Assembly: GCF_002252505.1 (NCBI RefSeq)
Contig: NZ_NNRL01000162.1
Location: 1-64,000, forward strand
From: Brucella grignonensis
GTDB lineage: Bacteria; Pseudomonadota; Alphaproteobacteria; Rhizobiales; Rhizobiaceae
DNA length: 64,000 bases
Direction: 5' to 3'
Every line of letters starts with the position of its first letter. Within the stretch, counting starts at the first letter, position 1. Positions 16,794-25,663 of this stretch are shown here, one piece after another. The notes beneath the pieces are model-generated. The model was not told the DNA's origin and ran no database searches. It saw nothing but the letters and a program-made list of their open reading frames with translations. The position numbers and the translations under genes were made by a program.

Positions 16794-19013
16794 TTGGAGA
16801 ATATGGTGACCGACACGCTGAACATAAATCTTAGATATTGCTACGGAATTGGGAAATTAGACGCGAAGCTGGAGTTCAAGCATAAAGGCTTCGCAATCTA
16901 CGCGCCGAACGGGGTCATGAAAACATCGTTTGCAAAAACAATGATTGACCTTTCAGAAGGCAACATGCCGAAAGATCAACATTTTCCCGACCGCAAGCCA
17001 GTTTGTGAAGTAACGCTGAATGGCGAAGAGCTTAAGAAAGAGGAAATCTTCGTCGTTAAGTCTTACGATGACAAATTCTCATCGAGCCAAGTATCTACTC
17101 TACTCGCAAACGCCGAACTCAGGTCAAAGTACGAGGAAATACATAAAAATATTAGCGAAGCAAAAAAGGCTTTGGATAAAGCTCTCAGGAATGCTGCAGG
17201 GTTCGGTGAACGATCGAGGGAAAATTTAGACTCGATTATCGAGGAAGTCTTTGGCGGAAGTTACTATGAAGCACTTTGTGCAGTAGAGGATGAACTTGCC
17301 GCAACTAGCCAATCAGACCTCTGTAAAACTGATTATAAAATCATTTATGACCAAAAAGTCCAACAATTCCTTTCCAGCGAAGATGTAGCGGCAGCGGTCG
17401 AAGATTTCGCGCAAAAATATGACGAGATAACTGAGCAATCTCCAATCCTTCGAAGGAGCTTTCAATATCACAATGTTGCAAATGTTCAGCAGCAGCTTGA
17501 GGCGAACAACTTCTTCAGTGCGGGACATCGCATTAGCTTGGTAGATAAAAACACCGACAAGATGGAAGAGGTCTCGTCGGACCAATCTCTTAGGGAGCGC
17601 ATTCAAGAGGAGAAGCGTCGGGTACTGAACGATGACGCAGTAGCGAAGAAGTTCGACACATTCAACTCGAAGCTGAAAAACAAAGAGCTACAGGTTTTCC
17701 GGGACTATATTACCGAGAATAAACACCTTCTGCCGATGCTGAGCGATCCGGAAGGTCTGAAGCGTGCCCTCTGGATACAGTATCTTCTGGTTGCATTTGG
17801 TGAGTACAAGACGCTCGTTTCAGAGTATAGAACCGGCCAAAGTGCCCTAGCCGAAATTGTCACCGAGGCGGATGGAAGTAGGGTTGATTGGGATACCGTT
17901 GTTACGGACTTCAATCGTCGTTTTCTTTATCTTCCATTCGAGCTTGCTGTTGAGAACAAAGCAGATGCGATCCTGAAAGGTAGTGCTCCGTCCATAGCGT
18001 TCATTGTCAAGGAAGCCGAGGACGAGAGGAGATATGCTCCATCAGAAAAGCAAGACCTACTCCGGGCGCTGAGCACTGGCGAAGGCAGAGCGCTCTACAT
18101 CTTGGATATCATGTATGAGGTGTTTGTGCGGTGGAAGAACCGCACCAAGACCCTCTTCATTTTTGACGATATTTCGGACTCGTTTGACTATAAGAATAAG
18201 TTCGCAGTCATTGATTTCCTAGAAGATGTAACCAAGGTCGAGGGCGTCGATTTTCTGGCTATCGTTTTGACTCATAACTTCGATTTCCTTCGCACCGTTG
18301 CGAGTAGGCAAATTTGCCCGGCACATCAGTGTAGGCTGGCCTTTCGGACCAATGATGGAATCAAGCTGGAGCCATTCGAAAGGACTGATATTCAAAGTCC
18401 GTTTCGTAAATGGCAGGGCAGGTTGGCTGAGCCTTCAGTTCTAATAGCTTACATTCCGTTTCTGCGAAATCTAATCGAGTATACTCAGGGCGATAAAGAT
18501 GCTGAAGGAAACACTAGCGTTGACTATCAGCAACTCACTAGGATGCTCCATTTCAAGGACGAGACTGAAGGTCTTACCGTTCAAGATTACAAAGCTGTTT
18601 TTGAAAGTCATTTAGTCAGCTGCCAGTTCCCAGATATTGATCTAAAACAAAGCGTTATCGAGTACTTATTTGCAGCTGCTGACGAATGTGAGAATGTGGC
18701 AGATGGTATAAATCTTGAGCACAAGATAGCTCTGTCGATTGCGATTAGAATTTGGGCCGAACGCTACATGATAGTCAAAATACGTTCCAGCGAACCGGAG
18801 TATGATGTAGCGAAAAAGCAAACAGGGGAATTGTTCGGAAAATTCAAGGGTTTGTTCAACAATCAAACAGAGACTATCGGGATTCTGCGCCGCGTTAATT
18901 TAATCACGCCAGCCAATATACACCTGAATGCGTTTATGTATGAGCCAATCCTAGACATGGGCATGGCCGAATTGGTTGCGTTGTACAAAGATGTGAAATC
19001 AGAATTGATCTAG
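16794..19013 (+). CDS. ABC/AAA_13-type ATPase, possible PrrC/RloC-like effector
   Basis: A 739-residue protein with a split ABC ATPase: altered Walker A APNGVMKTS at 37-45 (M42 replaces the usual Gly; K43 and T44 kept), a long charged, probably coiled-coil middle (about 100-350), signature-like LSTGEGRAL near 426, Walker B LFIFDDISD near 454 and H-loop LTHNFDF near 494. The C-terminal 200 residues contain R558-x3-E562-x23-H586, the order of the anticodon-nuclease triad of PrrC and RloC, which are also RM-linked ABC ATPases. No zinc hook CxxC was seen. Next to a restriction-modification enzyme it suggests a guard or partner effector. The nuclease role is inference; it could be another AAA_13 defence ATPase. 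Confidence 0.75.
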   Translation: MENMVTDTLNINLRYCYGIGKLDAKLEFKHKGFAIYAPNGVMKTSFAKTMIDLSEGNMPKDQHFPDRKPVCEVTLNGEELKKEEIFVVKSYDDKFSSSQVSTLLANAELRSKYEEIHKNISEAKKALDKALRNAAGFGERSRENLDSIIEEVFGGSYYEALCAVEDELAATSQSDLCKTDYKIIYDQKVQQFLSSEDVAAAVEDFAQKYDEITEQSPILRRSFQYHNVANVQQQLEANNFFSAGHRISLVDKNTDKMEEVSSDQSLRERIQEEKRRVLNDDAVAKKFDTFNSKLKNKELQVFRDYITENKHLLPMLSDPEGLKRALWIQYLLVAFGEYKTLVSEYRTGQSALAEIVTEADGSRVDWDTVVTDFNRRFLYLPFELAVENKADAILKGSAPSIAFIVKEAEDERRYAPSEKQDLLRALSTGEGRALYILDIMYEVFVRWKNRTKTLFIFDDISDSFDYKNKFAVIDFLEDVTKVEGVDFLAIVLTHNFDFLRTVASRQICPAHQCRLAFRTNDGIKLEPFERTDIQSPFRKWQGRLAEPSVLIAYIPFLRNLIEYTQGDKDAEGNTSVDYQQLTRMLHFKDETEGLTVQDYKAVFESHLVSCQFPDIDLKQSVIEYLFAAADECENVADGINLEHKIALSIAIRIWAERYMIVKIRSSEPEYDVAKKQTGELFGKFKGLFNNQTETIGILRRVNLITPANIHLNAFMYEPILDMGMAELVALYKDVKSELI

Positions 19014-19465
19014 ATCAATCCACAGGATTTATTGAGGTTTGGAGGGAACTGCAGGAAGCTTTCGGTGCATTCTTAGCAGTTCCCACCGAGCTTGCGCGGA
19101 CAAGTCAATATTGCCGACGACGGCTTTGCTGATATCAATTGCGATGTCCAGAAGTATGGGAAAGGTTAGATACGGTAATCGACAAGAAGTTTTGGAATCA
19201 TTTCACACGTAAGGCCGAGTAGAGAGATTAATATTTATAAAAGAGTTGACCAAAGCTTAGGACACAGCTGTTTCGTCGAATCCTGACGAACAGAGTCGAG
19301 TAAGGGGCATAATCTGAATTGCTCCGCTTTCAGCTGAAGTAGAAGGCTAGGTAGAAACGGAAGCAGATCATTGGAAATAGAAGGAAGCCGTACCACTATA
19401 GCGACACCGAGGCTTTCCAGCGAGAGTTCGGGTGTCTCACGCGCTAGGCAATAAGCTTGAGATGC
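19014..19465. other. Intergenic gap inside the element
   Basis: 452 bp between the converging ATPase and tyrosine recombinase genes. No convincing ORF, RNA gene, terminator with T-run or long repeat was seen. Several partial stops suggest decayed sequence. Confidence 0.5.
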
Positions 19466-20554
19466 TTATGCTCTACCGTCACCAGAGGAATTAACGGCAT
19501 TGAGGCCGTTCACAACGTCACGTGCCTTGCGGGTAACAACAGCCTGTTCAAGATGGGCATATCGCATCGTTGTTCGAATATCGGAGTGACCAAGCACAGC
19601 CTTGACCTCTTGGATTGAGAGTCCGTTTTGAACAAGGCGCGTCGCGTGCGTATGACGAAGCGTGTGAATAGTGCAGTCTTCAAGGCCAGCGCGACGGAAG
19701 GCCTTGCGAATGGCGGTTGCTGAATATCCTCTCTTCTCTCCGGCCTTATTCACGAAAACGGTTGGCGCATTGCTCTCCCGTAGACGACGGTGCAGGATCG
19801 TTTCCACGCGATCCGTCATGTAGATCACGCTCTCATTTTGAACTTTGGAGCGCCACAGGCGTATTTCACCACGGGTTAAATCAATGTCCTGCCACGCAAT
19901 GTTAGCGATTTCGCTGTAGCGCGCTCCGGTATCGATTAGCATAACGACGAGATCATAATTGTCCTGCATCCATTTTTGCCGATCTTCTCGACGGGACGGG
20001 TCAGCAGATAGGCCATTTGCGACACGTGAGGGGGACAGTTCGTGCAGCAGGCGACGCTCTTCCTCGATACTCAGATATCGCGCTCTGGAATTGGGTGTTC
20101 TAATGAGGGGCGCGCTGATTGACGGACTTTGATAACCGTCCTTCCGAGCAAGCTGAATCGCTCCTATCAGACAGTTCATGCCGTGCTTGATAGTCTGCGA
20201 TGCGCATCCTTGGGATAGTCGCTTTTGCCGAAACCGTTCCAGTGTGTCGGAGTTGACCTTCATCAAAGGAATCGAGCCATTCAGTATTTTCAGTATCACC
20301 CTGATCTGACTTTCCAGATTCCGGTAGTTCGAGGTTCCGAGCTTCGAGTTCGCAAATCGATGAAGAGCAGTTTCCAACGTAATCGCCTCCTTTTTGCCAA
20401 GCAGTAACTCGGAGTGGAAATTAGCCCGAATCTTGGCGGCGACTTGCAGGGCAATTCTGCGGTCAGTCGTCTTTGTTGACCGGACAATCGTTTGATGTTC
20501 AATTTGAAACTGCGCATACCAGAACTTCGAATTTCCACGTTTTACCAGCAACAT
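19466..20554 (-). CDS. Tyrosine recombinase (phage-type integrase)
   Basis: Site-specific recombinase of 362 residues. The N-terminal half is the SAM-like core-binding domain. The catalytic domain shows the R-H-R-H-Y set: Arg in DTGARYSEIANI, Lys near RLWRSKVQNE, HTLRHTHAT (His and second Arg), LGHSDIRTT (His) and the nucleophile Tyr in MRYAHLEQ. I chose ATG 20554, giving MLLVKRGNSKFWYAQF, because AGGGAG lies 5 bp upstream; an earlier ATG at 20599 lacks a site. It is divergent from piPolB, the pairing typical of pipolins, where such enzymes integrate the element. No att site for it was found at the element's present boundaries. Confidence 0.92.
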   Translation of the reverse strand: MLLVKRGNSKFWYAQFQIEHQTIVRSTKTTDRRIALQVAAKIRANFHSELLLGKKEAITLETALHRFANSKLGTSNYRNLESQIRVILKILNGSIPLMKVNSDTLERFRQKRLSQGCASQTIKHGMNCLIGAIQLARKDGYQSPSISAPLIRTPNSRARYLSIEEERRLLHELSPSRVANGLSADPSRREDRQKWMQDNYDLVVMLIDTGARYSEIANIAWQDIDLTRGEIRLWRSKVQNESVIYMTDRVETILHRRLRESNAPTVFVNKAGEKRGYSATAIRKAFRRAGLEDCTIHTLRHTHATRLVQNGLSIQEVKAVLGHSDIRTTMRYAHLEQAVVTRKARDVVNGLNAVNSSGDGRA

Positions 20555-20698
20555 AGGCTCCCTTTTTGCATATCGAGATATCCTACCGATGCAGGGCAAC
20601 GTTCAACGGCACTATGAGATCAAGTATTCTGGCAAGCCCTCGAGATTATGACGACGCTCCCCAACATATGGATGTGGTAGAATCCGGAAAGGGCGTAG

Positions 20699-23341
20699 AT
20701 GCCTAAGCCCAAGCTTGAGAACAAATTCACCTTCAAGATCGAACCCGACGATGAAGGGGGCAGAACAAAAACGGTTTCTATTCAGAGCGAGAACATCTCT
20801 GAGCCGCCCGTTGCCGGAAAAAAGCGAAAGACAAGGAAGGACCCGAGCGCTTATCTGCTCCTTGGTTTTGACACCGAATATCAGTCTTTGAAGGCAAACG
20901 AGCAGGAAAACTCCATCGAAGCAGGTGCAAAAAATGAGCTTCTTTCGTACCAGTTCTCGATCAAGCTGATTACTAAAGATGGACAGCCTGGCACGCCTGA
21001 AACAGATGGAATTATTATCCCCGATGCGGAACAGCGGTTAACGCTCGCCGAGTTTCTGGGTATTGCGGTCGGATCGCTGATCGAGAAATTTCCCGATGTG
21101 AAGGTGCCGAAATCCATCTACCTTCTAGGGCATTTCATTCGCGCCGACTTCCCGGCATTCAGTGATTTCAAGGACAACGCTCGACTGACTTCAAATGTCA
21201 GAAGCACATTCGTCAGCATTGACAGTGCTATTCCAGTAAGGTTTGGCGAAGAGGATAATCCGATTGCCGAGTTCAACGTCATCGTCCGCGACACTATCCT
21301 GCTTGCTCCGAGCAACGCTAAATCGCTTGCAGATATCGGTGATCTTCTCGGTTTCCCAAAAATCCAGCTCGGTCAGACGCCGAAGGAAGAGCGGGAAATC
21401 AAGGAAAACATGGCCCGTTTCAGAAAGGAACGGTGGAGCGAGTTTCGTGAGTATGCGATCCGCGATGCGCAGGTGTGCGTCCGTTTTGCCGAACGGATAA
21501 TTCAGCAGAGTACAAAGCTTTTCGACTCCTTCAAAATGCCTGCAACGTTGACGTCCTTTGGAACCGGGTTGCTGCTTCTTGGATGGAAAAACGATGGGTT
21601 GGATAGCAATCAAATCTTGGGGCGAGAGGCCATCAAAGAGAGATTTTTCAGCAAGAAAGACGGCTATTTCAAAATCAAGACCGTAACACCGCTGAAAGAG
21701 GAAGCTTATTTCAACGAGGCGTTCATCACAGAAACCTACCATGGCGGCAGAAACGAGCAGTTCATATTCGGCATTGCAGACGAAGGTCAGTGGAGGGACC
21801 ACGATCTCAGTTCTGCATATACCACAGCGATGTCACTGATAGGCATGCCTGACTGGGACAATATCACTAATCTGACAACGCTTGATAATGTTGGACCGCT
21901 CGACCTCAGTTTCTTCTCCGTGGACTTTGAGTTCCCCGAAACTGTACGTTTCCCAACTCTCCCTGTCCGCACGGCCAATGGAATCATCTTTCCTCGTAAG
22001 GGCAACTCGAAGTGCTCGGCTCCCGAACTGTATCTTGCCCAGAAACTCGGAGCGCTACTGACTTTCCGCAAGGGCGTTCACGTACCATCCGATCCAAAGC
22101 AACCAGTTTTCAGGGATTTCATTAAGGAATGCATCGAAAAGCGTACAGCGCATAAGAAGGGAACTTTTGACAACCTTTTTTGGAAAGAGGTCGGCAACAG
22201 CACCTACGGCAAAACGGCCCAAGGTCTTCGTGAAAAGCGGGTATACAACCTTCAAAACGATGGAATGGAAGCCCTTCCACCGAGCAAGATCACCCAGCCG
22301 TATTTTGCATCATTCATCACGTCGTACACGCGAGCAGTCCTCGGCGAAATTCTCAACGGTTTCCCTGAGGACGTACATGTCTTCAGTGTCACCACAGACG
22401 GCTTCCTCTCCAATGCCAGCGACCAAAATATCACAAAGGCAACCAGCGGAGAGTTATTCGAATCATTTCGACAGGCCCGAAGTCATCTGGATAAAGGCAG
22501 TCCTTTGGAGATTAAGCATATAGTTCGCCAACCTGTCGGCTGGCGAACGCGAGGCGCGGCAACGTTGAGACCGGGTGACGGCGACAACGGGATTGTCTTA
22601 CAAAAAGGAGGCATCAAAACAAACCCGCTCAACGGTCTGTTTGAAGAGAATCAGGAGACGTTACGACTGTTCTTCAACCGCAGTCCCGACCAAAAAATTC
22701 AATACAAATCGGGCGTCGGTATCAAAGACATGCTGCGCGGCGAAACCGATTTCGTTTTTCGATCCGTGACCAAGCGACTTTCAATGGAATTTGACTGGAA
22801 AAGGAAGCCCAAAAACGCGCGCGATACTATCTTCGAGTTCGAAGGCAAGCAGTACATACACCTTACGTTCGAAACGAGGCCGGTGGAGGACGTTGCAGAA
22901 TTCAATCTTGTGCGCGAGAACTGGGAAAACTACGACAAGAAATCTCCACACCTTCTAAAAACACTCGAGGATTTCAACTCGTTTGAAACATACCGCACGT
23001 CAAGAGATTCCCTCGGAGATCGATCCAAGAAGTATCTGCGACAAACCGACGGAGATTTAAAAAGGCTTCGGGAAAGCTTGACACGAGCTTATCAGCAGCA
23101 CCAAGCGGGGTTCGACCTCATCCGAAGCAAACAAAAAATGAAACACGCCGACTTTGTTATTGCCTTGGAGGCTTGCGGTATACCGTGCAAAATCAGCGAT
23201 ATCGACAACGGCAAAAGAAAGACGTTCGAACCACACTGCACACCGGCTACGGACAGGGTCGTCAAAGCCTTGAAGAAGTTGCAGGTGGAACATTACCCCG
23301 AATTGGAAATCGAGCTATTTGTCCCGGGAGAAGCCCTGTAA
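20699..23341 (+). CDS. Primer-independent family B DNA polymerase (piPolB)
   Basis: DNA polymerase of 880 residues that, in studied members, both primes and replicates DNA. The exonuclease domain has ExoI D58-T-E60 (FDTEY), ExoII with D150 (GHFIRADF) and ExoIII Y252xxxD256 (EYAIRDAQ). The YxGG motif is Y347-H-G-G. Polymerase motifs are A D369-LSSAY, B K496-x3-NSTYG, and C TTDG at 565-568, where a Thr replaces the first Asp of DTD. Positions 58/60 and 369 agree within one residue with the exonuclease and polymerase aspartates I recall for E. coli piPolB (59/61, 368). GGAAAGGG precedes the ATG. This polymerase defines pipolins and would copy the excised element. No terminal-protein gene is present, as expected. 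Confidence 0.9.
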   Translation: MPKPKLENKFTFKIEPDDEGGRTKTVSIQSENISEPPVAGKKRKTRKDPSAYLLLGFDTEYQSLKANEQENSIEAGAKNELLSYQFSIKLITKDGQPGTPETDGIIIPDAEQRLTLAEFLGIAVGSLIEKFPDVKVPKSIYLLGHFIRADFPAFSDFKDNARLTSNVRSTFVSIDSAIPVRFGEEDNPIAEFNVIVRDTILLAPSNAKSLADIGDLLGFPKIQLGQTPKEEREIKENMARFRKERWSEFREYAIRDAQVCVRFAERIIQQSTKLFDSFKMPATLTSFGTGLLLLGWKNDGLDSNQILGREAIKERFFSKKDGYFKIKTVTPLKEEAYFNEAFITETYHGGRNEQFIFGIADEGQWRDHDLSSAYTTAMSLIGMPDWDNITNLTTLDNVGPLDLSFFSVDFEFPETVRFPTLPVRTANGIIFPRKGNSKCSAPELYLAQKLGALLTFRKGVHVPSDPKQPVFRDFIKECIEKRTAHKKGTFDNLFWKEVGNSTYGKTAQGLREKRVYNLQNDGMEALPPSKITQPYFASFITSYTRAVLGEILNGFPEDVHVFSVTTDGFLSNASDQNITKATSGELFESFRQARSHLDKGSPLEIKHIVRQPVGWRTRGAATLRPGDGDNGIVLQKGGIKTNPLNGLFEENQETLRLFFNRSPDQKIQYKSGVGIKDMLRGETDFVFRSVTKRLSMEFDWKRKPKNARDTIFEFEGKQYIHLTFETRPVEDVAEFNLVRENWENYDKKSPHLLKTLEDFNSFETYRTSRDSLGDRSKKYLRQTDGDLKRLRESLTRAYQQHQAGFDLIRSKQKMKHADFVIALEACGIPCKISDIDNGKRKTFEPHCTPATDRVVKALKKLQVEHYPELEIELFVPGEAL

Positions 23342-23447
23342 AAAACTCAAAAATCGTGGGATGACGAGGAATATGGGGAGAGGGGGCAATTCGATTTTAG
23401 AGTTTTTTCCACGCCTTCCCCCTTACCGTTGATGATGGTGGAAAGAT

Positions 23448-23500
23448 AAAATCCGTAAATGTTGTGTCCCCACCTCCCATATATAACATTTACGGATTTT
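23448..23500. terminator. Perfect inverted repeat, likely bidirectional terminator
   Basis: Arms of 16 bp (AAAATCCGTAAATGTT and its exact complement) flank an AT/C-rich loop of about 21 nt between the converging piPolB and 91-residue protein genes. A's on one side and T's on the other suit termination both ways. Left-arm coordinate is good to about 2 bp. A replication-related role cannot be excluded. Confidence 0.65.
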
Positions 23501-23510
23501 GATAATGCAT

Positions 23511-23786
23511 TTAGTGATTGTTGGCGGGTTCACTACGGCGTTCCTTAGCTAGACGCCGTCGGCAGTTGTACCAATACGTGAGGGCGCCTTTTTCTGTCAG
23601 TGTTGCGCCTTCGATAAATGCTCTGACAATCACGTCCTGCTCCATCCCTTCCAGCTTTGCGTAGATTGCCAACGCAGTATCAATCTTGGATTTGCCAGCA
23701 GCAATCAGTTTTTTCCCTTCCGAAATCGCTTCCTCGATGATTGCTTTGTCGGCGGGAACGTCCGCAACGTTTTTCGGCTTCGCCAT
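23511..23786 (-). CDS. Small element protein, unknown (possible recombination directionality factor)
   Basis: A 91-residue protein beginning MAKPKNVADVP after TAAGGAG. It is mostly alpha-helical in look (long amphipathic stretches about 12-60), with a basic C-terminus (CRRRLAKERR near 78-87). No family was recognised. It lies 107 bp downstream of the large serine recombinase on the same strand. Directionality factors of serine integrases are small, unconserved proteins often encoded near the integrase, so this is a candidate by position only. A longer open frame to 23864 lacks a ribosome-binding site. Confidence 0.6.
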   Translation of the reverse strand: MAKPKNVADVPADKAIIEEAISEGKKLIAAGKSKIDTALAIYAKLEGMEQDVIVRAFIEGATLTEKGALTYWYNCRRRLAKERRSEPANNH

Positions 23787-23893
23787 ATCGTTTCTCCTTA
23801 CTTGGTGAAACGAGAATCCCGTCAATTCTAGGTCAAGACAACGCGATCTTCTGAAAAAGGCCATAGCAAGGGATTGCTGCCGCTGAAACAGGG

Positions 23894-25642
23894 TCAGATT
23901 TTCAGACTTTCGTGGGTTTGTTCAGTTTCGATAATGAGACCATGCTTATCGACGGCTATCAGTTGTATGACTTTTAGAGGCTCCCTCCGGCTTACAGTCA
24001 CTCGTCTCATAATGCCGTCCAACAGAACGACGGAGAAGGACATACCTGTGCTCGCCTCACCTGACTGCGCTCCTGTTTCGAAGAAATCGAACAGCGCTTC
24101 AGACGATCCAAATTGAGATAGCACCAGTTTTTCGGCATCTTTTCGCAAACCGTCCGGAGCAAGGGTAAGAGATTTGATCATCATCTGGAGTCTGTTGGCA
24201 ACGACACGACGTTTTCGCTCCAGATCGCCATCGTCAGCATCCTGAAGTTCCTTGATCAACGATTTGATCTGTTGGTCATCAACCGGAGCGAGGGCAGCAT
24301 CTTTCTCCAGTTTGGCTTCCACCGCTCCCTTCTGATTTTGAAGTTCCAGAATTTCGGATGAAATCTCTTCAATTTTCGACTGGATGAAATCCTTGGAGGC
24401 ATTGCTTGTTTGAAGCATGTCAAAAGTTGTATTCAGTAGCTCCCTCTTCCCTCGTATATTTTCATTAATGGAGACCAGTTTTTGCTCCAGCGTGTACCGT
24501 TCTGATTGTTCGTCAGCACGTTTTAAAGTTTCAACGAGGTCAAGTTCATGAACAAAATAAAGAAATACGTTTTCAAAATGGTCATATCGCCAACCCGATG
24601 CGGAGCATTCGAAATGACGCTCAGCGTTGGTGCATCTTAGGAACTGACCTCCTTTGGGTGGTTGCCCTTTGTGTACAAAGCGCATGGGGGAGGCGCAGTA
24701 AGCACACTTGGCAATTCTCGAAAATAAATTTCGATACACAGGACCTTTTCGACCAGCTCCTTCGACCAGTCGCTTCCGGCGCGCATGTTTAATGCGCAAA
24801 AACTGTTCCTCATCAATCAAGTGTGGGAAATAATCCGGGACTATATCGCCATCAGGCTCGGCGGTTCCATTCACCAACTTGTGCGGCTGGAACTCACCCA
24901 AAACCGATCTGTTGTTGAGTATCCTCGTGATATATGAAGCATGCCAACCCTTTGAATTTTCGCTAAAGGGAAGAACGCCTTCGTTGTTGAGAATGCGGCC
25001 AATCGAATAAGATCCATATCCTGAATCGGCTAGGTCAAATATACGTTTAACAACATCATCCCTGCCCGGAATAACCTCAAACGAGTTTGAGTCTGTATTC
25101 AGCTTCAGCCAAGCGGGGCATACTTTTGTAAGTTTGCGTTGGTGGATGTTTTTCCTCTTGTTCGCCCATGCTTTGCCAACTCGAAAACTTTTTGCGACCG
25201 ATTCCTCATGGGCGCGACTGAGTACAACCATCGGGTACAGCAAATCTTTGAAATCAGCATTTTCCGCGCCATACACTTGCTCATCGATAAGTGTAACGAT
25301 TTTGATTCCGGACTTAAGTATTTTTATGAATAAGGGGATAGATTCAAATATGTTTTCTCTACTGAGTCTGTCCAGCGATTCAATTAATAGGTAAGACCCA
25401 GCAGGGACAGTTTTGTTTTCGATAAGGGAGATAAAATCCCCGAGCATTCCCTCCTTAATATTCTTACCCTTGAACGCAGAAACGCCAATATCTTCAAAAT
25501 TTTCAACCAATTGAAGATCATGGCGAATTGCATATTCTTTCGATTTTTCTTTCTGTCGTTCTAAACTGTTGCCCTTAAGCTGCATATCCGTCGACATGCG
25601 AACGTAGGAATAAGCGAGCGGTTTAGTGTTTTCTCTGTCCAT
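23894..25642 (-). CDS. Large serine recombinase (serine integrase)
   Basis: A 582-residue site-specific recombinase. The catalytic domain (1-150) has the nucleophile Ser17 in YVRMSTDMQ and the conserved ESLDRLSRE near 90. The recombinase domain (about 180-290, GYGSYSIGRILNNEGV, GWHASYITRILNN) is followed by a zinc ribbon with CAYCASPM and a distal CTNAERHFECSASGW near 315-350. A coiled coil (about 375-440) then extends to the C-terminus. This is the serine-integrase architecture. Its start is 40 bp from the TCGAT core at the right end of the element, as expected for the enzyme that integrated it into comM. Its promoter must lie in or beyond the junction, so insertion changes it. Confidence 0.95.
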   Translation of the reverse strand: MDRENTKPLAYSYVRMSTDMQLKGNSLERQKEKSKEYAIRHDLQLVENFEDIGVSAFKGKNIKEGMLGDFISLIENKTVPAGSYLLIESLDRLSRENIFESIPLFIKILKSGIKIVTLIDEQVYGAENADFKDLLYPMVVLSRAHEESVAKSFRVGKAWANKRKNIHQRKLTKVCPAWLKLNTDSNSFEVIPGRDDVVKRIFDLADSGYGSYSIGRILNNEGVLPFSENSKGWHASYITRILNNRSVLGEFQPHKLVNGTAEPDGDIVPDYFPHLIDEEQFLRIKHARRKRLVEGAGRKGPVYRNLFSRIAKCAYCASPMRFVHKGQPPKGGQFLRCTNAERHFECSASGWRYDHFENVFLYFVHELDLVETLKRADEQSERYTLEQKLVSINENIRGKRELLNTTFDMLQTSNASKDFIQSKIEEISSEILELQNQKGAVEAKLEKDAALAPVDDQQIKSLIKELQDADDGDLERKRRVVANRLQMMIKSLTLAPDGLRKDAEKLVLSQFGSSEALFDFFETGAQSGEASTGMSFSVVLLDGIMRRVTVSRREPLKVIQLIAVDKHGLIIETEQTHESLKI

Positions 25643-25663
25643 GATGCGAATGTAATCGATAAA

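Noticed and set aside
19466-20554. Tyrosine recombinase as the enzyme that inserted the element into comM
   Set aside because: It lies 5 kb from the nearest junction with no matching att repeats, while the serine recombinase abuts the right end and the joined ends are symmetric.
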